Made by a program: the position numbers and the translations under genes. The notes under the pieces were generated by a model. That model was not told the DNA's origin. It did not search any database and was given only the letters and a program-made list of their open reading frames with translations. Positions 12,201-21,358 of a DNA stretch of 64,000 bases are shown here, one piece after another. The DNA comes from Haematobia irritans (Eukaryota > Arthropoda > Insecta > Diptera > Muscidae): assembly GCF_050003625.1 (NCBI RefSeq), contig NC_134398.1:124001-188000 (forward strand), written 5' to 3'. The first letter of the stretch is position 1. The number at the start of each line of letters is the position of its first letter.

Positions 12201-14547
12201 CAAGAAGCGATTTACGCAGTTTCTTTTCAGAGTCCACCATTTCTGCCATGTCTATGTAGCATGCTGTTGCTATGCCGAATGTTAGTTTTGCTGGTTCTAG
12301 AGCCATTTTACATACCAATTCATCATGGGAAAAAACACAAAATCTTCGAAGCATAGAGTAATGGTTAATACATTCTCGCCCCATTTTGAGCCAATCTGCA
12401 GGAGCAAAATTAACAGCTTCTGCAAAATTGTATCCTTGATTGAAGCCTGCGTGGTATGCTCGAGGGAAAGTTATTACAAATTCTCCAGCATTTTGATCTG
12501 TGCGATAAACTGGAACTCGGTTGTTCATCAATATGTTAGGATTCATTATGGTCACTAATTGATGAAGTAAATCTGGTTGAGATGCAAATAATTCTGGTGC
12601 TGCCTGCTTCATAGTTTCTTCGAATTGTTCTGCACAACTTCCGGGTACTCCGTACCACGTTTTAGGTTCTCCCCAATGCAAATAATTTATGGAATAACTC
12701 CAATGATCTTCATTGTGCCAACAGAATGCCGCAAAACACATTCCTACATACATCCAAGGTGCATTCATACCACTTATGTCGGCATTTATATGTCCAAGGA
12801 TTGAGTCTTCTAGCAGTGGTAAATTATTTAAATTCCAGCTAGACTCAGCATATTCTTGGTCTCCGGGCAACAAATAAAGAGAACTTTTAGTCGGGAAACC
12901 TGATCCGTGGTCCATTGTGTGGAGGTCTGCGCCATATTCAACGGTTACGTCCTCGTCAATAGAAGACACAATTCGCCAAAATTCGCGTTCCACTAATTCA
13001 GTAGGTACCAAATGCACTGGTTTCCTAAAATAGTCCATTTTAAATTGATCGGCCATTTGTCCAAACTGTTGTAATGTATATTCGCGTTCCGCCTGTTCGA
13101 ATCCAAATGCTTCTGTTGGTTTGCTAACTTCCTCCACTACACATCGGGGACAAAGCCACTCACCTATGGAATACATAACATAAAAAGTAGTGTTTATATC
13201 TCTAAAATGTAAAATTAACTGACCTTTTGGGATACTGGAAAGCGGTGGCAACAAACAAAAAGTGTGGTATGAGTCATCACATCCATCGCAAAGAAGCATC
13301 GATTCCTCTACGTCGCCGCGGTTGCATATATGGCAAATATACTTCATTAAAGGATCAGCAACTGCTGTGTTCGGGGTGGAAGGTTTTTTCTGTATTGCGT
13401 TCGAAATTCCATTTCCTCCATTTCCTCCATTTGCTCTTGTTGCGTTTGGAGCAACGGACGCATTGAAACAACTCATTAAATCCCTTTTGAAATCTTCCTT
13501 CGTTTCCGTCTTAAAGGGCGTTCTTGTCGTCCCTAGACCACAACTAGCACTTGAATTTGCAAAACGTTTGGAACGACGGGCATTATTTTCATTTGGTGGA
13601 GCTATCTGCTGACGTGTAGGAATTTCATGAGCTTTATAGTCCGTGCCATCTTCCATTTTTACATCTGGAGTCGTTGTGGTTGTCCCAGATTGGCCAAGAA
13701 CCTTTCCCGAAGTATATACCTCAAAGGGATGTAATATTCGTTCGTAATGTGCTTTTAACGTAGCCCCAACGCTTTTACTCGAGGGGTACGACATTCGATT
13801 AGCCACTTTAGCCCATTTTCTTTCCTTTGTTGTTTGTTCCATACCTCCCTCTTCTTGCACCATACGATGTAGCGTATACAAATCTAAAGCTTTTCTCTCC
13901 ACCATTGGAATTTTTAGTGAAGATCCTTGCAATTCCCAGAACTTTGCAATCTGATCCAGGAAATTTAATTTGACACGAGTTTTTGCTTCCAATTCATTGA
14001 GACGCTGAACTCGAGGTGTGAATTTTAATTTATCTACATCAACTGCAAATGGTGGCGACCATGATTCAGGAGGCAAAATTTTAGCAATTCCACATTTTTC
14101 AGCAATAGGTCGAATTTTACTTATATAAGCCAACGGATTTTTGAATTCCTCTGGAGTAGGTTTAAAAACCGGGCATTCAAGCGGTGTGTCAAAATTAAAC
14201 TCTTCTGTTTTATTCATATTAAAAGTGCTTGAACTATGCGGTTGAAAATGGTTCTTTTCTTTTCTAGAACTGCTGGTTGGTTGTGGGCAACTATTGTGAT
14301 ATTTTTTACTGGAATTCGATTTATCGTCATTGCTGTTGTTGAAACATGCAGATGCTTCTGCGTTTGTGGCGTGTTTCTTCTGTGCGGATTCACTTCCGCT
14401 AAGATTTCCACTAGTTGACGTTCTTGTACGAAGACGCCTTGCAGGTGTTGTTGACCCATTGCTGCCGATAACTGAAGTTGATGCAGCTGGACTGCTTGAA
14501 GAGCTGCTGCTGCCACTATCTTGATTTCCAGACACTTTGGTTGACAT
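9217..14547 (-). CDS. lid: KDM5-family histone H3K4 demethylase (little imaginal discs)
   Basis: Nuclear Fe(II)/2-oxoglutarate oxygenase that removes methyl groups from H3K4. The unspliced frame is 1776 codons; removing two in-frame introns leaves 1738, close to known insect Lid. Domains in order (unspliced residue numbers): JmjN 124-165; ARID DNA-binding ~187-280; PHD1 404-469; JmjC ~570-735 with iron ligands H611, E613 (WHNEDHW) and H699 (RAYHAGFNQGYNFAE) and cofactor lysine K629 (GEPKTWYG); C5HC2 zinc finger 804-856; PLU-1-like helical region ~870-1260; PHD2 1287-1337; acidic and basic low-complexity linkers; PHD3 1699-1748 (CDGGCNEWFHMYC), the H3K4me3 reader in KDM5A. All catalytic residues are present. 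The start is the first Met, followed by a Ser-rich N-terminus; an AG at a ttttttag just upstream could be a 5' UTR splice acceptor. No operon-type context; neighbours are intergenic repeats. Confidence 0.96.
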   Translation of the reverse strand: MSTKVSGNQDSGSSSSSSSPAASTSVIGSNGSTTPARRLRTRTSTSGNLSGSESAQKKHATNAEASACFNNSNDDKSNSSKKYHNSCPQPTSSSRKEKNHFQPHSSSTFNMNKTEEFNFDTPLECPVFKPTPEEFKNPLAYISKIRPIAEKCGIAKILPPESWSPPFAVDVDKLKFTPRVQRLNELEAKTRVKLNFLDQIAKFWELQGSSLKIPMVERKALDLYTLHRMVQEEGGMEQTTKERKWAKVANRMSYPSSKSVGATLKAHYERILHPFEVYTSGKVLGQSGTTTTTPDVKMEDGTDYKAHEIPTRQQIAPPNENNARRSKRFANSSASCGLGTTRTPFKTETKEDFKRDLMSCFNASVAPNATRANGGNGGNGISNAIQKKPSTPNTAVADPLMKYICHICNRGDVEESMLLCDGCDDSYHTFCLLPPLSSIPKGQLILHFRDINTTFYVMYSIGEWLCPRCVVEEVSKPTEAFGFEQAEREYTLQQFGQMADQFKMDYFRKPVHLVPTELVEREFWRIVSSIDEDVTVEYGADLHTMDHGSGFPTKSSLYLLPGDQEYAESSWNLNNLPLLEDSILGHINADISGMNAPWMYVGMCFAAFCWHNEDHWSYSINYLHWGEPKTWYGVPGSCAEQFEETMKQAAPELFASQPDLLHQLVTIMNPNILMNNRVPVYRTDQNAGEFVITFPRAYHAGFNQGYNFAEAVNFAPADWLKMGRECINHYSMLRRFCVFSHDELVCKMALEPAKLTFGIATACYIDMAEMVDSEKKLRKSLLEWGVTRAERKAFELIPDDERHCQECNTTCFLSAVSCECTKAIVCLRHYTVLCTCAPEKHTLLYRYTLDEMPLMLQKLKSKAQSFERWLSRCRDIVDANTPTSVTLQELQELCKEAEVKKFPSSLLIDRLNAAVLEAEKCVTVIQQLGINKVSMITTISDKNIIVLKLQVRTRSDNNLEAAQYKLTMEELELFVQEIDNLCCTIDEGVSVRELLVLGKNFLERTEEVLKLPLEAVEESELESIIGEGNSLRIELPQIQHLIMRHKQFKWYRRSQGLRAGTSKLTYEDIKNLLNVAAAEIAPTEPVIDKEVRKLQEIGASIEAWESQANKYFNCTVQRYELEEIDQFLKTAVDIEGQVPSYALLKDALKKAKDWLRSVEQLQANDHFPYCHTLEAIVARGSNIPIKLEELIGMQGHIKSAHDWKENTEKAFLKRNTFYSLLEVLMPRAEPVIIDSDLKKPFEEDFVKEMNPAQIVDSFKLAEEKELQDMRDLRRQNMDKKPSSDEYCLCKASFHGVMFNCQLCKDWFHEDCVPPPSQLRGTCQVEDGPHLKWLCPSCVRSKRPRLETILPLLVSLQTLPIRLPEDEALRCLAERAMNWQDRARKALGCPDVTAALEVIAAQQRNKPKKRKSGKSVGSEQKPRRSSHRTSKDGSDNADSDDEYRLHIVEENFSNDDEEEGETTAIEEMGSADNSHSVQKLISESDARNLEELMMEGDLLEVSLDESNELWRVLSIIRPPNSEAATLVERHQQMLKQQNHNHPKPPSSVNSAAEDSNDSLLVQSSPNSTSNSGNGRHSSAAVKKRRSLEPATGCPVPRKKVATPNKQSTSSSSASNSTSAKKSYRKSECSLKTSDENSENFTPTKQSNGSSQTNNLSIGSQKKHRKRVGNNNNSNNTSSASQKKSSQRAQMTQQDDDEEECRAENCHKPTGREVDWVQCDGGCNEWFHMYCVGLNRSQIKADDDYICIRCSKNVTVAVSSGITSTMTSQQKGRSQATR
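11698..11751 (-). other. lid: in-frame 54-bp intron of lid
   Basis: On the minus strand AAA|GTAAGTATGA...AAATTGCAG|GTTCGA. It is phase 0, 54 bp and stop-free, so it reads as 18 extra residues (VSMITTIS...LKLQ) between GINK and VRTRS. The conserved KDM5 alignment is continuous only when it is removed. Confidence 0.85.
13164..13223 (-). other. lid: in-frame 60-bp intron of lid inside PHD1
   Basis: On the minus strand AAAG|GTCAGTTAAT...TTCCATAG|GTGAGTGG. It is phase 1, 60 bp and stop-free, adding 20 residues in the middle of the PHD1 finger between PKG and EWLCPRC. Removing it restores normal PHD spacing. Confidence 0.88.
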
Positions 14548-14805
14548 TATACCACCAATACAATAATTAAACTTTATAAATACCTAAAAAACAATCAAAA
14601 ATGTACAAATTATTCTATAATGCTATGCTATGGTGTATCTTATCATAACTTATACAAAAGCTTTCATTCCTATTTCAAACGAAAGAAATTTGATTTAGGT
14701 TCTTCTGTTTCGAAAGGCACTTCAAATTTTGCTGTCACTTCTAGTTACATCCCCACCCTTGTAAAGAAACATTTACCGTGGCATTACTGCCTTTCAAGAA
14801 TTGCG

Positions 14806-14880
14806 GTTAGGTTAGGTTAAAGTGGCAGCCCGATTTAATTTCAGACTCAGACTATTCAGTCCATTGTAATATCACATTAA
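14806..14880 (-). repeat. SINE 3'-end relic
   Basis: ggttaggttaggtt followed by gtggcagcccgat and actattcagtccattgt is the reverse complement of the 3' end of the SINE at 60006-60340. Confidence 0.65.
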
Positions 14881-15184
14881 CTAAAAGTGCCTATTACATA
14901 TGGGTACTTCTAGTTTTAACCGCTGAACCTTCTCAATTATTTTCTTCTGTTGAACCAACCAGATTGTTCCAACAACATTAGCTTAATTACTGTGGATTAC
15001 GCAGAGAATCAGAGCGAGTATGGTTATGGGCCAACTAATTTCAGGAATTGATGCTGTAATGTGTCCCATTTTTAACCAATGGTCACATACTCATATCTTC
15101 GCATAACTTGTATTCAAATTTGTCGATCTGAATATAAGTTAGCATACAAAGAAAACAATACTTTTTGTCTTCAATCATAAAATT

Positions 15185-15254
15185 AATTGATCCAATTATT
15201 GAAATGTCTTCTTTTACAGAATTGATCCAATTATTGAAATGTCTTCTTTTACAG
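15185..15254. repeat. two perfect 35-bp tandem units
   Basis: Unit 15185-15219 is repeated exactly at 15220-15254 (aattgatccaattattgaaa...ttttacag). Confidence 0.9.
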
Positions 15255-16609
15255 AAATGATAGCATTTCTGTAAAAAAAAGAATTAAAAAATTAAAGGAT
15301 GCAATTAAAAAAGTAACTGATACAAGAAAATTTGCAAAACTCAATTAAAATTTTAATTATAAAAATTTCTGTGACATTTTTGGTCTATGTATCCATACCG
15401 CTGCCACTAAATGGACTATAAACACTTAAATTTGATTTTAGTGGAGAAAAGATATTTTTACACTACACAGTTTTTTTACCAAATTTACTTTCATATCTGG
15501 TAAATATTATTTTACATCCAATTTGTAGTTTTTTGAATTTTTTGTCAAAACTTGATTTTTAATTTTGACTGCAGGTTTCTCAGAAGTAAATTTTCCGGAA
15601 ATTTTTAAAAATAGCGTTATGATGTTTTAAATGCAACAAACTTGATAGCATAGAATTCGGTCAACATTTTAAGGCACAATAATTTTTTCTGGTTGCATCT
15701 TAAAAGATACAGTTTGCATTTAAGGGTTAAACAACTTTTCTACAGATACACTACGCTAAACACGTCAATAAAACATCTTAATATCAAAGTTGCAACGGAA
15801 GAATGTACGAGATGCCCAATTATACTCAGTTTCAGCCTTCGTTCGTAGAACAAGGTAAACTAAAATAAAGTAAAAACTAAACGAATGTAAGCCTTGGCGG
15901 ATCGTTAATCCTAGATATAAAAGTTGAACAATACGTGGTTTAGTGACTACTCTTTTTAAAAAATATTTTCGAAATTAGTGAATAAAGATTGAAAAATAAA
16001 TTTATATAATGCGCAACAATTTAAAAAATGGTTGAAGAAATAATAACAATCATTAAAAGCCAATGGGAATGATTAAAAAGTGTCAAGAATAACAATGTTA
16101 ATGAATATTTATATAAAATATTTTACCAATTAGTGGTAAATTTTTATGTTCGTCAACTAGTTTTTTTAATATTGGTACCATTACTGATCTCGAATCAGAT
16201 TAACAGAAAGGCAAGGCCGATTTTTGCATTATGTGAAGACAAAAGTAGATACAAGTTTGGATATTTTAGCCAGAAATTTAGACGTGCAAATAAATGTAAG
16301 AATGGAACACCTACAACAAATAATTGCTTTGAATTTAACTTCTACTCTTTCTCACTTTGGTTGTAAATTAACACTTCGAAATGTTTCTTACTTTCTTTGT
16401 AGAATATTATTGACGATTTGTTGAACTTAAAAAGTTGTGTTATTTTAACAAATTTAATGATACAAAACCTGCTCAACCTAAAATGACTCTGCGCCATGTA
16501 TTATACATAAAACCCCTAAAATTTTCTAAGAAAGTACTTTTTTACCCTGGTAGCTGATATGAGCAATAAAATAAAAGACGTGACACAAAGAAAAATATCT
16601 TCCTGAAAT

Positions 16610-16632
16610 ACCGGGCTGCCACTATACCTAAC
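16610..16632 (+). repeat. SINE 3'-end relic
   Basis: cgggctgccac followed by acctaacctaa matches the terminus of the SINE at 60006-60340 on the plus strand. Confidence 0.45.
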
Positions 16633-17008
16633 CTAATGTCGTTATTAAGTTCGCCTTATAGCACTAAAATATGTTATATTCATTTAAACAATTGTATAAT
16701 CATTTTATTGTACATTCTCATTTCTAGACTATATGCCAGGCAATGTTAAATAGCTAATATAGTGATTATTGTACTCTTTTTTATATAATTGACTTTCTAT
16801 TTATTTCTATTATTTTTGTAATGCCAATTTATCAAAATATATAATAGCCTGCGATTCTTTTGATTATTCTCTTTTGTATACTATTTATTGTTATAAATTA
16901 ATACCAATATTCATAATAATTTACTGATAGTTTATCTAATGAATTTGTGTGTTAATAGTAGGTTTAAAGTTTACTTTAACTTTTATGATTATAGGGGTAA
17001 GTATATTA

Positions 17009-17281
17009 AAATGCTTTTAGCAGCTAAAGGTAAGTACTATGTTCAGTTTTCAAGCTGAAATTATTTTCACGGTTGCTTTTTTGAATATATTAACTTAGAA
17101 ATATAAAATGTTCCGCATTCAATCCCTTCGATCTTTTTCTTCCATAATTTAACAAGACTTGATAAAAAGAAATCAAAAATGTAATCGTACTCATATATAT
17201 TGTTGTATTTTCAATTCAGCGTTTTGGTGGTAAACCGGAACACAGTACTCACCTTAAGTTAAAATAATTTGTTTTTAACTA
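17009..17281. repeat. AGGT-ended repeat, copy 1
   Basis: Shares cttttagcagctaaaggtaa, ttttcaagctgaaat, aacttagaaatata and gtactcaccttaagttaaaa with 18040-18285. Within it AGGTAAGTACTATGTT (from 17028) and the reverse complement of AACACAGTACTCACCT (to 17254) form inverted ends, flanked by TAA (17025-17027, 17255-17257). The shared flanks show the duplicated unit extends beyond these ends. Confidence 0.6.
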
Positions 17282-17660
17282 TGTGTACTAAATATAGCAG
17301 TCGATTTCTGCTGTTATATTTTTTTACAATTCAGGGTCTAACGCACAATGTTTGCTATTTCAGCAGACAGTGACTGTTTTCCCTTTTTCATCACACATTT
17401 TGCTGTTTTAGCAGGCTTTTCTCCACTAACAATTCCTTTGGGTGTAATAATTCATATGGATTATTGTCCTGTTCTTGTTGAGTTATTCCCCACATCATAC
17501 ACTAACCTAAGGAAGCCATAAGCGAGTTAAAAATACACCTATATTTTTATATTCCGATTGTACTGGCATTGTGTAATGTATAAAGACTCTGAGGACATAT
17601 AGAAATAAATTGACAAATATGGCAAGCAAAAACCGAAGCGTATTTTGAAGATGTCCATAA

Positions 17661-18503
17661 CAGTGTTGCCATTTTTGAATCCTCCCCCCAAATCTTAAGA
17701 AAAACGCCTAAATTGGTCCCACAAATTTAAGAATGTAAAAATTACAAAATGGATTACCAAAATCCGCGAAAAAAGTCCTATACTGATACATTTTAAAAAT
17801 TTAATAAAAAGTATATAATACAAATTTGTATATCAATTAAAAAAGTAAAAAGCAGATACATTTTTTAAATCAAATTAAATTAAAAAAATCGGTTTATAAA
17901 GTAGAAAAAAATAACGAAATTGGGTAAATATAAACATTAGTCGCCACAAAGAGCCCAACATTTTAAATCTGTCGTTGCAGTGTTCAAATTGTAGGTGTTA
18001 AACTATGAGGCCCATAATCGAATGAAAATTTAAGTCTTAACATGCTTTTAGCTGCAAAAGGTAAGTACTATGTTAAGTTTTCAAGCTGAAATCCAGAGCT
18101 TGTTTTCACGGCTACTTTTTTCAATCAATTAACTTAGAAATATAATTTTTTCAATTTCAATTTTTTTTTTTCATTCAATCCCTCGATCGTTTTCTTCCAT
18201 AATTTTTAATTTAGCGTTTTGGTGGAAACCCGGAACACAGTACTCACCTTAAGTTAAAAAAAATAATTTGTTTTTAAATCTGTCAAATATTAAAAATGTC
18301 ATTTCAACAGAGGTAATTGAAAAGGATAATGAAAATAATGGTAATGCATACTTGCTTACAGGAACTCGGATTGACTTCCTGCATAAGGCCTAAGGTATTT
18401 TTTTTACCCCCAAAAGTCCCCCCAAATAAATGTTACCCTAAAAATCCCCATGAACGTGAAAAAGATCCTAAATTTGGGGGGAAACCCCTAACCTGGCAAC
18501 ACT
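17661..18503. mobile_element. possible hAT-like element with CAGTGTTGCCA ends
   Basis: CAGTGTTGCCA at 17661 is matched by TGGCAACACT at 18494-18503. CAGTGTTGCCA-type ends are common in hAT elements. No clean 8-bp target duplication is visible, and a second repeat copy (18040-18285) lies inside. No ORF. Confidence 0.35.
18040..18285. repeat. AGGT-ended repeat, copy 2
   Basis: Diverged direct repeat of 17009-17281 about 1.03 kb away, with the same inverted AGGTAAGTACTATGTT and AACACAGTACTCACCT ends; the interior is ~35 bp shorter. Confidence 0.6.
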
Positions 18504-18889
18504 CATAAATACAAACCCCCCACTGTGTTTTATATAGGAAACGTGAATCCATTTTTTGCAGAATGCAGAAGTGTGTGTAGATATTCCGTCCTCGCCGTAA
18601 ATGTTTTCCAAGTGTAGTTCACAAAGCATCTAGGGAGTGTGAGGGCGGACAGTGGGTCCGTGGAGAAACAACCGGAATCGAAAGTTGTCCAGCTCTACTA
18701 TATTACCAGGCATGAACAAAACAGAAAACTGTAATATACAAAACAAACCCGAAGGAAAACGCAACCACTTACAAGCACTTACACACACAAATAGGCCCAA
18801 CAACTCTACCGAAACACAACACACACACAATTTCTCATACAACCACCATTACGCCAACTGAGTACCACACAAACACGAAAACTTTCAAT
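18504..18889. other. non-coding, nothing recognised
   Basis: A less AT-rich, CA-rich stretch. Overlapping 69-70 codon ORFs on both strands (18630-18861) have no family features. Confidence 0.45.
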
Positions 18890-19280
18890 CAGGGATGCCA
18901 CGCTTTGTCGTTGCACTATTTAAAGTGATTGTTAACTAGACCACACGTACTATTTATCATTTTTTTTTAATCCTTAGGTCAAATCAAATGGAAGGTTTAA
19001 TATTTGTACACCATTGTCTGTCTTCAATCTTACACGGAACTTGTAACGATTTCTCTATTTGGGCGTTTTATACAACGATTAACATATTCCCAGTACTAAA
19101 ATCATTTATGTGGCGATGAGTAATAGCGAGTTTACTTCATTACATATATTTCAACTTAAAATGGATTGTTGAAATTATGGCTCTATTGAGATCATGTCCA
19201 GTAAATTATTAAAAACCTTGTCTGCCAGCTATCCTCTCTTAAGGTTCTTTATTATTTTCTTCGATAATTTGGCATCCCTG
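18890..19280. mobile_element. hAT-like MITE, 391 bp
   Basis: Inverted termini CAGGGATGCCA / TGGCATCCCTG. Flanks are ctttcaat (18882-18889) and gtttcaat (19281-19288), an 8-bp target duplication with one mismatch. Both features are hallmarks of hAT elements. No transposase ORF. Confidence 0.82.
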
Positions 19281-20454
19281 GTTTCAATCACCATCATTAT
19301 AATTTACCTCTTGGTATATGCATGTATGTACGTAAATACGTTTATGCATGTATGTATATAAATACCAAGTATATTTCTATATACACAAATATATAATATT
19401 CGTATATGTTTTCTCTACTCGCAGCAAAGTAATTAGTTGTTCCGAATTTTTAACTAATAATTTTATGCATTTACAAAGTATTATCAGCCCTTTTGTACTT
19501 ACGTTTATAGTCGAGCTTTATCCTATTAGCTGGCGACCAAATTTGCAGTAGAAAATGTCACTTTTGTAGTTTTTGTTCATTCATTCAGTACAGTATGTTT
19601 TGCATAATATATGTAGTATGTTTTGACAAAAGTACATTTTATCTTGATTTTAAAATATGGACACAAGGTAATTATTAAACGTGGAACACGCAGCAGTCAC
19701 TCCACTAGTTTATTTGCGATTTTAGCCAATGTTTAATTATATTTTCACGCCATCAAACGCTACATCAAGAATGTGCGTGATTGATATTTTCTTTAAAAGT
19801 TTGCCCTTAGTTTATTTTCACTTTTTTCTGAATATACAACTGGATGATAGTATAAGTCTACGCATTTGTAGGCTATTAAACATGTATTGCTTTGTCTTGT
19901 CCAAAAATGATGATTTACTAACTATAAAACTCCAGACGGAACGGCGTGATAATGGTTACTGCCAACACAGTACTAATTCTGCCATTCGTTTTCGACTTCG
20001 CGTATTTTTTTCCGATTTTCCCCCTTTGACAATGATTTAGATTAGATTAATGATTTCACAAATCTATTTCACTTTAACCAATATAATCCTGCTGAACGAC
20101 GCGAAGCATCTCTGCACTTACGGGCTAGCTCGAATCCTGTGCTACCTCACGAATTTGCTTTCAGTTTCATTAAATTTGTAGAAACGACGAATATAGTAAC
20201 ATTTTAACATTCCACCTTCCACTATAATGTATTTTCATCGAATCTTTAAATCATCGAATCATTAAAGTTATCGAAATTTTAGTAATTTCTTAAAACCGGT
20301 TTACTTTTTTAACAATAACGAACCGGGTCTCTTTTTACAACTTTTATTTAAGCGCACAGATTGGAAAAATGCTTGTATTCAACGTAGTTTCAAACAATTT
20401 TCAAAGAACTAATGCGAATAAAATGTCGGGTTTTCACACAAAAATATTTTTCAA
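19281..20454. other. non-coding, nothing recognised
   Basis: Contains an ATGT/TATA microsatellite (about 19320-19400). A 103-codon plus ORF at 19729-20040 lacks recognisable features. Confidence 0.45.
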
Positions 20455-20787
20455 CCCAATAAACACAAACGTTTGAAAAATACTAAATTTCAATAATTTT
20501 TCAAACATGCTTTCAAAGCATTAGGGTAATATTCAATTTTAGAAATTGTTGAGAAACAAAAAACAGACATTGCCCTCAACGGTGGAATTCAACACTTTAG
20601 CAAAGATTTTTCAACATATTAGCAACAACTTTTCAATCTAAATTTCATTTTAATGCTTCAAACCCATTGGAAAATTTATTGAAGCAAGGAATTTGCAAGG
20701 CTATTTGAATTAATGTTGAATAAGGGATTCATTATCAAATTGATATGGCGTTATCTGTGAAAAATGCTCATCCTTGTATTTGTTGGG
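20455..20787. mobile_element. TIR family M4, short copy (333 bp)
   Basis: Begins CCCAATAAACACAAACGTTT and ends with an imperfect inverted copy (catccttgtatttgttggg). The interior keeps the TTGAGAAATTGTTGAGAAA-type motifs of the 1.4-kb copies but lacks most of their length. Flanked by AA on both sides. Confidence 0.72.
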
Positions 20788-21358
20788 AATGCTCTCAAAA
20801 AAAAACCTTTAATTTCAATTTCACGCTTTATTATTAATTTTATAATTAATTTCACGCTTTTATTTCTATTTTCTCTATTTTGTGAACCATAATGATATAT
20901 AATATGACATTTGTATAAATAGTTCTTATTAATAAGAAAATTATTTGAAAGAAATTTCACTACAAAACCTGGAATAGTTCATAAGTTATTTCAAATGCAA
21001 AGTTTTGCGTTTCGCGCATTCGTAAATCAGAACATGGGAGTATGAACTTCTATTTAAAATTTCACGAGGAATACTTTTCAAAAGAATACTGTAAAATACC
21101 AAAAATGATTAAAAAGAAAACCAATAGCGTCTTCATCTAAGTGTAATCTGTACAATTTTATGTACATTTTTATTCGCGATTGTCGAAATTTAATTAATTT
21201 CGATTAATATTGAAAATCGATTTTTTTATTGGTACACGCGGTGGAACGCCTTTTGTGTTTATGAGATAACGGTAAATGCAAGTTGAAATTTAATTGAACA
21301 GTTGAATTAACGTTGACTTAAACAAACTTAAACTTAAAAATAATTAAAAACTTAAAAA
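20788..21358. other. 5' flank of the plus-strand two-exon gene
   Basis: Non-coding. The last ~120 bases (A-rich, from acggtaaatgcaag) look like a 5' UTR leading into ATGGAAG. No TATA box or initiator is clear. Confidence 0.4.

Larger units (their letters stand above)
14548..17008. other. intergenic with SINE relics, 5' of lid
   Basis: No gene supported. It contains SINE-tail relics at 14806-14880 and 16610-16632 in opposite orientations, and a tandem pair at 15185-15254. The plus ORFs at 16133-16424 are AT-rich and featureless. The lid promoter should be near 14550-14700 but I cannot identify a core element. Confidence 0.5.

Noticed and set aside
9340..14516. Plus and minus ORFs of 60-164 codons overlapping lid
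   Set aside because: Shadows of the conserved lid frame with no independent features.
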